Below, in pieces: positions 1-5,574 of a DNA stretch of 5,779 nt; positions within the stretch are counted from its first letter, which is position 1; each line of letters begins with the position of its first letter. The stretch lies in contig JBDKKY010000032.1 in assembly GCA_039795875.1 (NCBI GenBank), positions 1-5,779 on the forward strand, written 5' to 3'. The DNA comes from CAIZLB01 sp039795875. GTDB lineage: Bacteria > Patescibacteriota > Minisyncoccia > Phycocordibacterales > CAIZLB01. Below the pieces are notes generated by a model, which was not told the origin of the DNA, searched no databases, and saw only the letters and a list, made by a program, of their open reading frames with translations. The position numbers were made by a program, and so were the translations under genes.

Positions 1-108
1 TCCCAATTCTACAATCGCTTTCTCGGCGGTAATGAGATTATTGCTTTGAATAAATTGGTGGCTACACTGGAGAAGCATCTCGGCAAGAAAGCGATTGTAG
101 AATTGGGA
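1..108. repeat. Exact 23-bp inverted repeat, arms 1-23 and 86-108
   Basis: Bases 1-23 are the exact reverse complement of bases 86-108, with a 62-base spacer. Pairing stops at 24/85. The right arm lies in a well-conserved part of the epimerase (GKKAIVELGE). The left arm replaces what should be a family-typical Asn just before LGG with Phe (codon 19-21). This points to a foldback chimera or an assembly-end artefact rather than a biological hairpin. Confidence 0.85.
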
Positions 109-276
109 GAGATGCAGCAAGGTGATGTGAAAGACACTATTGCAGTGCAGCATATAGCGCGAAAGAAATTAAATTTTAATCCAAAGACATCTTTTGATGT
201 AGGGGTAAAGGCTTTCTGTGAATGGTTTTTGGAGCACAAAGATTGGCTGTTGAAGCTAAAGAAAGCTAAGCAATAA
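1..276 (+). CDS. NAD-dependent epimerase/dehydratase, C-terminal fragment (UDP-glucuronate/UDP-glucose 4-epimerase-like)
   Basis: This is the last part of a short-chain dehydrogenase/reductase-type nucleotide-sugar epimerase, cut by the window edge. The frame is open from base 1 and ends at TAA 274-276. What can be seen is the C-terminal substrate-binding signature: LGGNE (codons at 22-36), then LNKLVATLEKHLGKKA, then MQQGDVKDT followed by an LNFNPKTSFDVGVKAFCEWF block. The family pattern is N-(L/I)-G-x-x, then a helix, then (M/Q)QxGDVxxT, then GfxPxTsxxeGvxxFxxW. The NAD-binding Rossmann part and the catalytic Tyr-Lys lie outside the window. Such enzymes interconvert UDP-sugars in the cytosol and would feed the glycosyltransferases downstream. 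The exact sugar cannot be told from this piece. Bases 1-23 are probably not native, so trust the protein only from about base 24. The TTG at 46 is internal, not a start. Confidence 0.85.
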   Translation, partial: SQFYNRFLGGNEIIALNKLVATLEKHLGKKAIVELGEMQQGDVKDTIAVQHIARKKLNFNPKTSFDVGVKAFCEWFLEHKDWLLKLKKAKQ

Positions 277-281
277 TATAT

Positions 282-333
282 AAAAAAAGAGCCCTGTCTC
301 TCAGCACTCCGCGAGGAGGTGAGGGACAGGGTC
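282..333 (-). terminator. Rho-independent terminator for the membrane-protein gene
   Basis: Bases 292-303 pair with 320-331 (12 positions), and an inner stem 307-310/315-318 closes a four-base loop at 311-314. Read on the minus strand, the stem is followed by CTC and seven T (282-288), the usual intrinsic terminator layout, 10 bases past the minus-strand TGA stop at 343-345. On the minus strand one pair (299/324) is an A-C mismatch; on the plus strand the same position is a G-U pair and the loop is GCGA, a GNRA tetraloop. The plus strand has no T-run after the stem, so termination of the epimerase transcript here is less sure. Confidence 0.72.
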
Positions 334-342
334 GGGGGGGGG
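334..342. repeat. Run of nine G
   Basis: Nine consecutive G lie between the hairpin and the minus-strand stop codon. Because the stop (343-345) comes before this run on the minus strand, slippage here would not alter the membrane protein. It could be a length-variable tract or a sequencing-error spot. Confidence 0.9.
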
Positions 343-657
343 TCAGGAGGGAGGGTTCTTCTTGGTGTTGGTGGTCTGGGCCAAGACGTAGATTGCCCTG
401 GCTAGCCGAGTGAGGCCGCAGGCAATAAGTATGGAGCCGATGATCACCGCTGTTGCGAGTATCAGGCTGGCGTTTCGCTCCATCCAGGTCCAGACGCTCG
501 AGACGATCCAGCAGAGCAGGAAGATGGCGGCGATACCGGCAACGATGAAGCTGCAAATGGCAGCGCCTTGCTTTTCTCTCCACCAGAGCCCTGCTCCAAT
601 GAGCAAGAAGGAGCTAAAGATGATCACAAAAAGCCAAGTGGGAATAGAATCAATCAT
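343..657 (-). CDS. Small three-helix membrane protein, function unknown
   Basis: A 104-residue protein starting at ATG 655-657 (MIDSIPTWLF) and ending at TGA. I do not recognise a family. Three hydrophobic segments can be seen at about residues 6-26, 31-56 and 63-82, separated by short charged turns (WWREKQ, WMERN) and followed by a basic stretch with RLAR and a polar tail ending TKKNPPS. This suggests an inner-membrane protein; topology is not certain. An upstream TTG at 700-702 would add 15 polar residues (SVAPFPTTNH...), but the ATG directly before the first helix is preferred. It is preferred over overlapping frames on either strand because it alone has clean membrane segments, a TATAAT box upstream and a terminator right after its stop. 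Its GC content is visibly higher than that of its neighbours: bases 481-540 count 38 of 60 G+C, against 21 of 60 for 3901-3960. This may mark transfer or a different selective history. It is also the only gene here that stops with TGA. Confidence 0.62.
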   Translation of the reverse strand: MIDSIPTWLFVIIFSSFLLIGAGLWWREKQGAAICSFIVAGIAAIFLLCWIVSSVWTWMERNASLILATAVIIGSILIACGLTRLARAIYVLAQTTNTKKNPPS

Positions 658-692
658 GGTAGGGTAGGTGTGGTTGGTGGTTGGGAATGGTG
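658..692 (-). promoter_or_regulatory. G-free, C/A-rich leader before the membrane-protein start
   Basis: On the minus strand the 35 bases just before the ATG at 657 contain no G and are mostly A and C (for example CCAACCACCAACCACACC). There is no Shine-Dalgarno sequence. A leader of this kind stays unfolded, which is known to help initiation without Shine-Dalgarno pairing. That it acts so here is inference. Confidence 0.4.
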
Positions 693-719
693 CTACACTC
701 AAGACTATCTGAGTAGACC

Positions 720-753
720 ATTATAGATTAGCACGATATATCATATATGTCAA
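720..753 (-). promoter_or_regulatory. Possible sigma70-type promoter for the membrane-protein gene
   Basis: On the minus strand there is a perfect TTGACA at 753-748 and a perfect TATAAT at 725-720. The spacer is 22 bases, longer than the usual 16 to 18, so the two boxes may not work as a pair; the TATAAT alone could still set a start near 713. That would give a leader of about 55 bases that includes the G-free stretch. Confidence 0.42.
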
Positions 754-762
754 GTATAACGC

Positions 763-792
763 GTGGCATCCCAGGCTCCTCCATGACATAAT
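763..792 (+). promoter_or_regulatory. Candidate promoter for the glycosyltransferase operon
   Basis: TGACATAAT at 784-792 reads as an extended -10 (TGn plus CATAAT), and GTGGCA at 763-768 matches four of six -35 bases with an 18-base spacer. A start near 799 would leave a leader of about 8 bases before the ATG at 807, with no Shine-Dalgarno site. A TATAAC at 755-760 is a weaker alternative -10. Confidence 0.35.
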
Positions 793-806
793 AAATTGAT
801 AGATTT

Positions 807-1898
807 ATGAACATAATCACCTTCGGCACCGATGAACATATGTTGGATGCAAACAGCCGGCAATATCAGCGGCTTTTGTCATATACAACCTTGGTAGACG
901 GGTATACGGCGGTGATTTTTTCCAAAAATAGCCAGGAGTTCAAAGTGACTGAGTCGGACAAATTACGGGTCGTACAGGTCCCCAAGAAGGGTCTATCGGG
1001 GGGATTACGTAAGCTGTATACACTCCTGAAAACAAAGTTGCCAAAAGAGACACTTATATCATCCCAAGACCCTTTCGAAGTTGGATTTTTAGCCTATATA
1101 TTTTGTAAATTACTTCGAGTGCCGCTACATGTGCAGGTTCATACAGCTATAGAGTCACCATATTTTAAAAACGAGAGTCTAAGAAACCGGATTCAGTATA
1201 TTCTCAGCTTGTTTATACTACGGAGAGCCAAAGCTATACGTGTTGTATCAGATCGTATTAAAAAATTTATTCAAGAGAGGCTTAAGGTCTCGTCAGATAA
1301 GATATTTGTTGCTCCTATATTTGCCGGAGATTTAAAAACAGAAACAGTGGATATGTCTGCCGTAGAAAAAGAAAATATGATTTTGATGATGTCACGGATC
1401 GAGAAAGTGAAAAACATACAATTAGGCATAGAAGGATTTCTTCAGCTCATCAAAAAAGATGCTTACAAGGATTATGTGCTAGAAATAGTCGGCGGTGGCA
1501 GCCAAAAGATGTCTTTAACTGATACATACAAGCAGTACTCCAATATTATCTGGAGAGACTGGACCAAAGAGCCAGGACAGGAGTATCAAAGAGCCAAAGT
1601 CTTTTTGTCTACCTCAAGCTATGAAGGGTGGGGTATGGCGCCAATAGAAGCTGTGTCACTCGGCGTACCGGTGGTTATGACCAATACTGGATGTGCCAAC
1701 GAGTGCATCTTTGCCGATATCAATGGTCAAATAGTGTATACTTTTACAAGTAATGAAGTTGCTGAGAGATTGGAAAAAGTGTTGGGAAATTTAGACCAGT
1801 ATAATCCTGAAAAATTACGTCAATCCCTTGAGTCTTTGCCAACCCAAGAAAAAACTTTAGATATTCTTATGCAATCTTTTAAAAAAGCTCTACTATAG
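807..1898 (+). CDS. GT4-family (GT-B fold) glycosyltransferase
   Basis: A 363-residue retaining glycosyltransferase expected to move a sugar from a nucleotide donor to a growing glycan on the cytosolic membrane face. The N-terminal acceptor domain runs to about residue 175 and contains SQDPFEVGFLAY (86-97), VQVHTAIESPYF (109-120) and the RAKAIRVVSDRIKKFI helix (140-155). The C-terminal donor domain follows, with R197 and K202 in MMSRIEKVKNIQLGIEGF, VGGGS near 228, and the full GT4 EX7E motif: E273 and E281 in YEGWGMAPIEA, then SLGVPVVMTNTGCANE. Length is normal. It is the first gene of the plus-strand operon and the only GT4 here with both EX7E glutamates. No Shine-Dalgarno precedes the ATG; it is the first Met of the frame and starts the expected first beta strand (MNIITFG). 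Donor and acceptor are not identifiable. Confidence 0.93.
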   Translation: MNIITFGTDEHMLDANSRQYQRLLSYTTLVDGYTAVIFSKNSQEFKVTESDKLRVVQVPKKGLSGGLRKLYTLLKTKLPKETLISSQDPFEVGFLAYIFCKLLRVPLHVQVHTAIESPYFKNESLRNRIQYILSLFILRRAKAIRVVSDRIKKFIQERLKVSSDKIFVAPIFAGDLKTETVDMSAVEKENMILMMSRIEKVKNIQLGIEGFLQLIKKDAYKDYVLEIVGGGSQKMSLTDTYKQYSNIIWRDWTKEPGQEYQRAKVFLSTSSYEGWGMAPIEAVSLGVPVVMTNTGCANECIFADINGQIVYTFTSNEVAERLEKVLGNLDQYNPEKLRQSLESLPTQEKTLDILMQSFKKALL

Positions 1899-1899
1899 T

Positions 1900-2958
1900 A
1901 TGAAATTATTAATGATAACCCAAAAAGTAGACATGAATGACTCAGTAATGGGCTTTTGTCATGCCTGGGTTAAAAAGATCGCGGCACAAGTTGACACATT
2001 GTATGTCATTACATTGTATCAAGGTGTCACGGACCTACCTAAAAATGTAAAACTATTTTCCCTGAAAAAAGAAAAAGGATATCCGCGCTTTTTACGATAC
2101 ATATTATTTTATATTCACTTGTTTCGAGTTATGTGGAGAGTCGACGGGGTATTCTTGCACATGTGCCCAGAATATTTTCAGGCAATATACCCACTCAATT
2201 TCTTCCTAAGAAAGAAGGTAACGCTTTGGTATGCCCATGTGAAGATGAGCCCTTTGGCCGCCTGGGTGGGCGCTCGAGTTAATACCGTACTCAGTCCATC
2301 AAAAGAAAGTTTTTTAGCTGAAGGAAAAAATTTTGTTAGTACTGGTCACGGGGTGGATGTTGAAGTGTTTAAACCCGATCCGGGCTTTGTCTCAGCGCCA
2401 GTAAAAAATCTGGTACACATTGGTCGAATTTCTAAGATAAAAGATATCGATGTTATCATCAAAGCTATTAACCATGTGGTGAATGTTTTGGATGTTACGA
2501 ATTTTACTTTGAACATATACGGCGCACCAGCTCGAGTCGAGGACGATGCATATTTGGCTGAGCTAAAGCAGATGGTCACTGATTTTCATCTTGAAAAATA
2601 TATAATCTGGCACGGCGAACTGAGAAATACTGATGCTACGCTGGTATATCAAAAAGCAGATATGTTTATCCGTTCTATGGCCAAAGGAGGATACGGCAAG
2701 GTAGATCTAGAAGCATTAGCAACAGCTGTCCCTACAGTACTCAGTACGCCGGTGTATAAAGAATATTTTGGTGATTTATATGATGATATGTATTTCCTAT
2801 CAGGCGATTATACGAAGCTGGCAGAAAATATTGTGACGGTGCTCAATTGGGACGAAGGGCGTTTAGCCAGATTTAAAAAAATAGCTAGAGACTTAGTTGT
2901 AGAAAATCATAATCTCGATAAATTGGCAGTCAAGATAGTTAACAGCTTTATGATATAA
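1900..2958 (+). CDS. GT4-like glycosyltransferase with altered EX7E motif
   Basis: A 352-residue GT-B glycosyltransferase. Visible family marks are the N-terminal strand MKLLMITQKVD with GFCHAWVKKIA (18-28), VLSPSKESF (130-138), TGHGVDVEVFKP (148-159), the donor-domain opening VHIGRISKIKDID (172-184), IYGAP near 206, and KADMFIRS (252-259) before KGGYGKVDLEALATAVPTV (262-280). In the EX7E motif the second glutamate is E271, but the position eight before it is G263, so the first glutamate is absent. Related GT4 proteins with a G-x-x-K-V-x-LEA loop occur, so this is likely a subfamily trait rather than inactivation. The ATG begins one base after the previous TAG, which suggests translational coupling. 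The helix around LAAWVGARVN (119-128) could lie on the membrane, a weak inference. The stop codon is part of a TATAAT box for the next gene. Confidence 0.9.
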   Translation: MKLLMITQKVDMNDSVMGFCHAWVKKIAAQVDTLYVITLYQGVTDLPKNVKLFSLKKEKGYPRFLRYILFYIHLFRVMWRVDGVFLHMCPEYFQAIYPLNFFLRKKVTLWYAHVKMSPLAAWVGARVNTVLSPSKESFLAEGKNFVSTGHGVDVEVFKPDPGFVSAPVKNLVHIGRISKIKDIDVIIKAINHVVNVLDVTNFTLNIYGAPARVEDDAYLAELKQMVTDFHLEKYIIWHGELRNTDATLVYQKADMFIRSMAKGGYGKVDLEALATAVPTVLSTPVYKEYFGDLYDDMYFLSGDYTKLAENIVTVLNWDEGRLARFKKIARDLVVENHNLDKLAVKIVNSFMI

Positions 2959-2959
2959 T
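2951..2959 (+). promoter_or_regulatory. Extended -10 box at a gene junction, possible leaderless promoter
   Basis: TGATATAAT reads TGn plus a perfect TATAAT (2954-2959). The TAA stop of the preceding glycosyltransferase is inside it (2956-2958). The A of the next ATG (2966) is the seventh base after the box, the usual distance to a transcription start, so a transcript from here would begin at or very near the start codon. No good -35 sits 16 to 19 bases upstream; an extended -10 can do without one. Confidence 0.42.
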
Positions 2960-2965
2960 TGTCCC

Positions 2966-3571
2966 ATGTATTACGTTTTCAGTAAAAATTCTGGCCTCGA
3001 CCGATTCAGTAGTTACTATTATCAGCTACGGGAGATATTCAATTTGAAGCCAGAGAGCCTGCTCGAGATTGGGGTGGGGGACAAGGTAATTGCTTCGTAT
3101 ATAAAAAACAACACTGATATGAGGTATGTATCGGCTGATTACTCTGCCAAGCTCAATCCGGATGTGGTGGCAGATGTCAGGAAGCTTCCTTTTATAGACA
3201 ATCAGTTTGACCTTGTGTGTGCTTTCGAAGTGTTGGAGCACTTGCCGTTTGAAGATTTTGAACATAGTGTCAGAGAGTTGCTCCGAGTAGCCAAGAAAAA
3301 TGTCATTATTTCGATGCCTCATTGGGGTAGATCTTTTGCTTTTAGTATACAACTTCCTTTTATTGGTATTAAGAAATTCAACTTTAAGCTTCCATACGCT
3401 TTGTTTAAAATAAAGCATAAGTTCAATGGGGAACATCATTGGGAAATAGGTAAAGATGCATATCCAGTCAGTCGAATTAAAAAAGCCATAGCACAAGCTG
3501 GAGGGAAGCTACAACGTGATTTTGTGCCGACGGAAAATACGTACCATCACTTTTTTGTCATAAACAAATAG
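2966..3571 (+). CDS. SAM-dependent class I methyltransferase (Methyltransf_11-like)
   Basis: A 201-residue Rossmann-fold methyltransferase. SAM-binding motif I is LLEIGVGDK (32-40). The acidic residue ending strand 2 is D58 in VSADYS. Motif II territory follows: D70-VRKLPF, then NQFDLVCAFEVLEHLPFE (79-96), and VIISMPHW (113-120) is the later strand. The tail has GEHHWEIG (155-162) and YHHFFVINK at the end, an H-x-WEIG pattern I associate with methyltransferases in surface-glycan clusters. The residues that bind SAM look intact. It probably methylates a sugar or a related precursor, or caps the glycan; the substrate cannot be read. It sits between two glycosyltransferases with gaps of 7 and 1 bases, so it belongs to the operon. 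There is no Shine-Dalgarno; the ATG is the only sensible start, since the next Met is after motif I. Confidence 0.9.
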   Translation: MYYVFSKNSGLDRFSSYYYQLREIFNLKPESLLEIGVGDKVIASYIKNNTDMRYVSADYSAKLNPDVVADVRKLPFIDNQFDLVCAFEVLEHLPFEDFEHSVRELLRVAKKNVIISMPHWGRSFAFSIQLPFIGIKKFNFKLPYALFKIKHKFNGEHHWEIGKDAYPVSRIKKAIAQAGGKLQRDFVPTENTYHHFFVINK

Positions 3572-3572
3572 T

Positions 3573-4709
3573 ATGAAAAATTTAATCTACCTTGCCAATG
3601 TCCGTCTTCCAAGCGAGAAAGCGCATGGAGTGCAGATAACGCATACGAGTGAAGAATTTGCCAAGCAGATAGGACGAGCAGGCGGATCTTTTGAGCTCAT
3701 ATTTGCAGCCCGTGAAAAGACCATCGCAGAAGATTTGTTTGAATATTATCGGCTATCACATACATACCCAATCAAAAAAATAGAAACTGTCCACCTGCGC
3801 AATCCGCAACAATTGTTCTATTTTATACAACGGATTCACTTTGCTCTAAAATCGCTCTGGTACGTTTCTAAAAAGTATGACAAGGATACATATATTTACA
3901 GTCGTGACGAATTTTTGTTATTTATATACAGTTTTCGATTCAAGAACCTAGTCTTCGAAGCCCATGCCGTCAAGACTAACTTTTTCTTTAGATTTATTTT
4001 AAAAAAACTTAAGAGAATAGTTACTATTTCTCAAGGGCTCAAAGATGTATATACAGAATATATTCCGGCCGATAATATACATGTTGCACACGATGCTGTT
4101 GAAGTAGGAAAATTTAAAATAGAGATTGATAAAACGACCGAGAGGGTAAAGAGTGGTCTGCCAACAGATAAGAGAATCGTTACATATATCGGAAGCATAG
4201 GGTTATACGGCTGGAAGGGTGTTGACACGTTTCTAGAAAGTAGTCTGTTATTGCCAGAATATACTTTTTTGATTGTTGGAGGCAAAGAGAAAGACATCGC
4301 ACTTTTAAAAGAAAGATATCAGAACACCAATACAATCTTCGCGGGACATCAATCACCTGAGAGGATCCCAGTGTATCAAAAGATAAGTGATATCTTGGTC
4401 ATACCAAATAAATCAGGATTTCCTGAGAGTGAGTTGTATACCAGCCCGATGAAACTTTTTGAATATATGGCTAGTTCAGTACCAATCATTTCTTCTGACT
4501 TGCCAAGTATGCGTGAAGTGCTCAATGAATCTATCGCCACATTTTTTACACCCAATGATGGCAAAGACTTAAGTCTAAAGATACAGACTGTGTTTACAGA
4601 TTATGCCGCGGCTCTGGCAAAAGCAGAACGTGCCGCAGCAGAAGTAGAAAAATACACATACAAAGAGAGAGTTGCTGCTATATTGCGCCACATCTCCGTG
4701 CCGTCTTAA
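3573..4709 (+). CDS. GT4-like glycosyltransferase
   Basis: A 378-residue GT-B glycosyltransferase. The N-terminal NVRLPSEKAHGVQI (9-22) is a well-known opening of one GT4 subgroup and supports the chosen start. Further marks are YIYSRDEFLL (107-116), VFEAHAVK (127-134), RIVTISQGLKDVY (148-160), the donor-domain opening TYIGSIGLYGWKGVDTFLES (204-223), LIVGG (233-237), FAGH (256-259), ISDILVIPN (271-279) and YTSPMKLFEYMASSVPIISSD (289-309). E297 is the second glutamate of the EX7E site; position 289 is Tyr, so the first is not conserved, as is common where the loop reads SPxKLFEYMA. A basic patch KKLKRIV near 144 may touch lipid. The start follows the methyltransferase stop by one base, with the same TAG-T-ATG-AAA junction as at 1896. 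The stop overlaps that of the converging gene. It probably adds a sugar to the same glycan as its neighbours. Confidence 0.92.
   Translation: MKNLIYLANVRLPSEKAHGVQITHTSEEFAKQIGRAGGSFELIFAAREKTIAEDLFEYYRLSHTYPIKKIETVHLRNPQQLFYFIQRIHFALKSLWYVSKKYDKDTYIYSRDEFLLFIYSFRFKNLVFEAHAVKTNFFFRFILKKLKRIVTISQGLKDVYTEYIPADNIHVAHDAVEVGKFKIEIDKTTERVKSGLPTDKRIVTYIGSIGLYGWKGVDTFLESSLLLPEYTFLIVGGKEKDIALLKERYQNTNTIFAGHQSPERIPVYQKISDILVIPNKSGFPESELYTSPMKLFEYMASSVPIISSDLPSMREVLNESIATFFTPNDGKDLSLKIQTVFTDYAAALAKAERAAAEVEKYTYKERVAAILRHISVPS
4706..4709. other. TTAA shared by two convergent stop codons
   Basis: The plus-strand stop is TAA at 4707-4709 and the minus-strand stop is TAA read from 4708-4706, so the two coding regions overlap by four bases in a palindromic TTAA. 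No hairpin with a T-run is evident on either side, so transcripts from each operon probably run into the other. Confidence 0.9.
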
Positions 4710-5569
4710 ATAGTCTTAATCTTTTCCCAGATATCTTTTCGAAGCCGATTGACAGCGATCTCAGCATCAATTTCTTCTTTGGTGATCACCCCTTTATCCA
4801 AGGCTTCTTTGAAGAGTGTTAGGAAAAATGATTCTACTTTTTTATCTGGATGAGGTTGGTAGGTACTTGGCCATTTGCCTCGTAGTTTTAATAACCAGAC
4901 TTTTGGTATAAAGCCAAAATACCTTCCTGGATCATTCCTTTTAAAATCTATAGGAAGACCGGTTGACCAAGGCTGAGTCAGTCGGTCGGTTGTATGCAAA
5001 AAGACTGTATCGTCAGTTATAGTATCCAAATTATTATAAATCCGAGGCACGGTTTTGATCGAACCGGGCTTAGTTGCAATCTGCCACTTGAGAGTCATAA
5101 TATTTACATAATCAGCTTTTTTGTCTTTTAGGTCTTGCAGAATCTTTTCCATAGACCAATGTCGCAGAGCGCCACAATCCATGACCATCATTGATGTATC
5201 AAATGCATCTTTTTTGGCACAACAGATCAGATCTTTGCCCTCCATGTCCATATTGAAGAGGGGAGAGATATCTTTTAAGGCAAAGATGTCGGGATCTATC
5301 ACCATGGCACGACCTTCATAGCCGTTCAATGCTGGCGGCATAAAACGAGAGAGGGTGAAAGATTGTAGGTCTTTAGGATCATAAACATTTACCTTGCCTC
5401 CCCGAAGATACTGTGTACCGGCAAATTGTTTGAACATTTCCAAAGAGTCAACGTTCAATTGCTGCACCTGAATCTCTGTGTCGCTCAGGCTTTTTTCTAT
5501 GGCATACTTGGCTAGTTTTGCTCCGAGTCTCTGTTTATTGTTGGTGTGGATGTAGACTGTTTTTTTCAT
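4706..5569 (-). CDS. GT8-like (GT-A fold) glycosyltransferase
   Basis: A 287-residue protein with the layout of retaining GT8-type enzymes. The first beta strand is KKTVYIHTNNKQRLGAKLA (2-20). LSRFMPPALNGYEGRAMVIDPDIFALKDI (73-101) matches the family block that ends in the metal-binding DxD motif, here D92-P-D94. MMVMDCGALRHW (127-138) corresponds to the strand after the acceptor region, and H192 with TTDRLTQPW (193-201) resembles the GT8 H-x(n)-KPW motif whose His also binds the metal. It is expected to use a UDP- or other nucleotide-sugar with Mn2+ in the cytosol. The C-terminal third (IPKVWLLKLR, then KVESFFLTLFKEALDKGVITKEEIDAEI) looks like a helical tail, perhaps membrane-associated. Fold type differs from the GT4 proteins opposite. 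It starts 6 bases after the stop of its upstream neighbour, without a Shine-Dalgarno site. Confidence 0.82.
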   Translation of the reverse strand: MKKTVYIHTNNKQRLGAKLAKYAIEKSLSDTEIQVQQLNVDSLEMFKQFAGTQYLRGGKVNVYDPKDLQSFTLSRFMPPALNGYEGRAMVIDPDIFALKDISPLFNMDMEGKDLICCAKKDAFDTSMMVMDCGALRHWSMEKILQDLKDKKADYVNIMTLKWQIATKPGSIKTVPRIYNNLDTITDDTVFLHTTDRLTQPWSTGLPIDFKRNDPGRYFGFIPKVWLLKLRGKWPSTYQPHPDKKVESFFLTLFKEALDKGVITKEEIDAEIAVNRLRKDIWEKIKTI

Positions 5570-5574
5570 AATGT

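Noticed and set aside
1..108. Covalently closed hairpin telomere or an invertible-promoter arm
   Set aside because: The repeat lies inside a conserved coding region and its left arm disrupts a family motif. A foldback artefact explains it more simply, and no matching structure is present at the other end.
9..239. 76-codon minus-strand frame across the epimerase
   Set aside because: It is antisense to the conserved epimerase C-terminus and has no support of its own.
266..583. 105-codon minus-strand frame rich in Arg, His and Pro
   Set aside because: It runs through the terminator hairpin and has the composition of a shifted GC-rich frame; the overlapping frame at 343-657 has proper membrane segments.
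410..667. 85-codon plus-strand frame opposite the membrane-protein gene
   Set aside because: No start signal or domain is seen, and the promoter and terminator signals favour the minus strand.
735..749. Adjacent palindromes GATATATC and CATATATG in the divergent promoter region, as an operator
   Set aside because: They are short alternating A/T strings expected in AT-rich DNA; no regulator or second site supports an operator.
1894..1899. TATAGT over the TAG stop as a promoter for the second glycosyltransferase
   Set aside because: It directly abuts the ATG, so a start about 7 bases downstream would fall inside the coding region and lose the start codon.
3026..3496. 156-codon open frame on the minus strand
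   Set aside because: It lies wholly antisense to the methyltransferase, whose SAM-binding motifs are clear, and its translation shows no recognisable domain.
807..5569. Alternative genetic code (UGA as Gly or Trp)
   Set aside because: No in-frame TGA occurs in any of the five long genes and Trp is written TGG throughout, so the standard bacterial code is enough.
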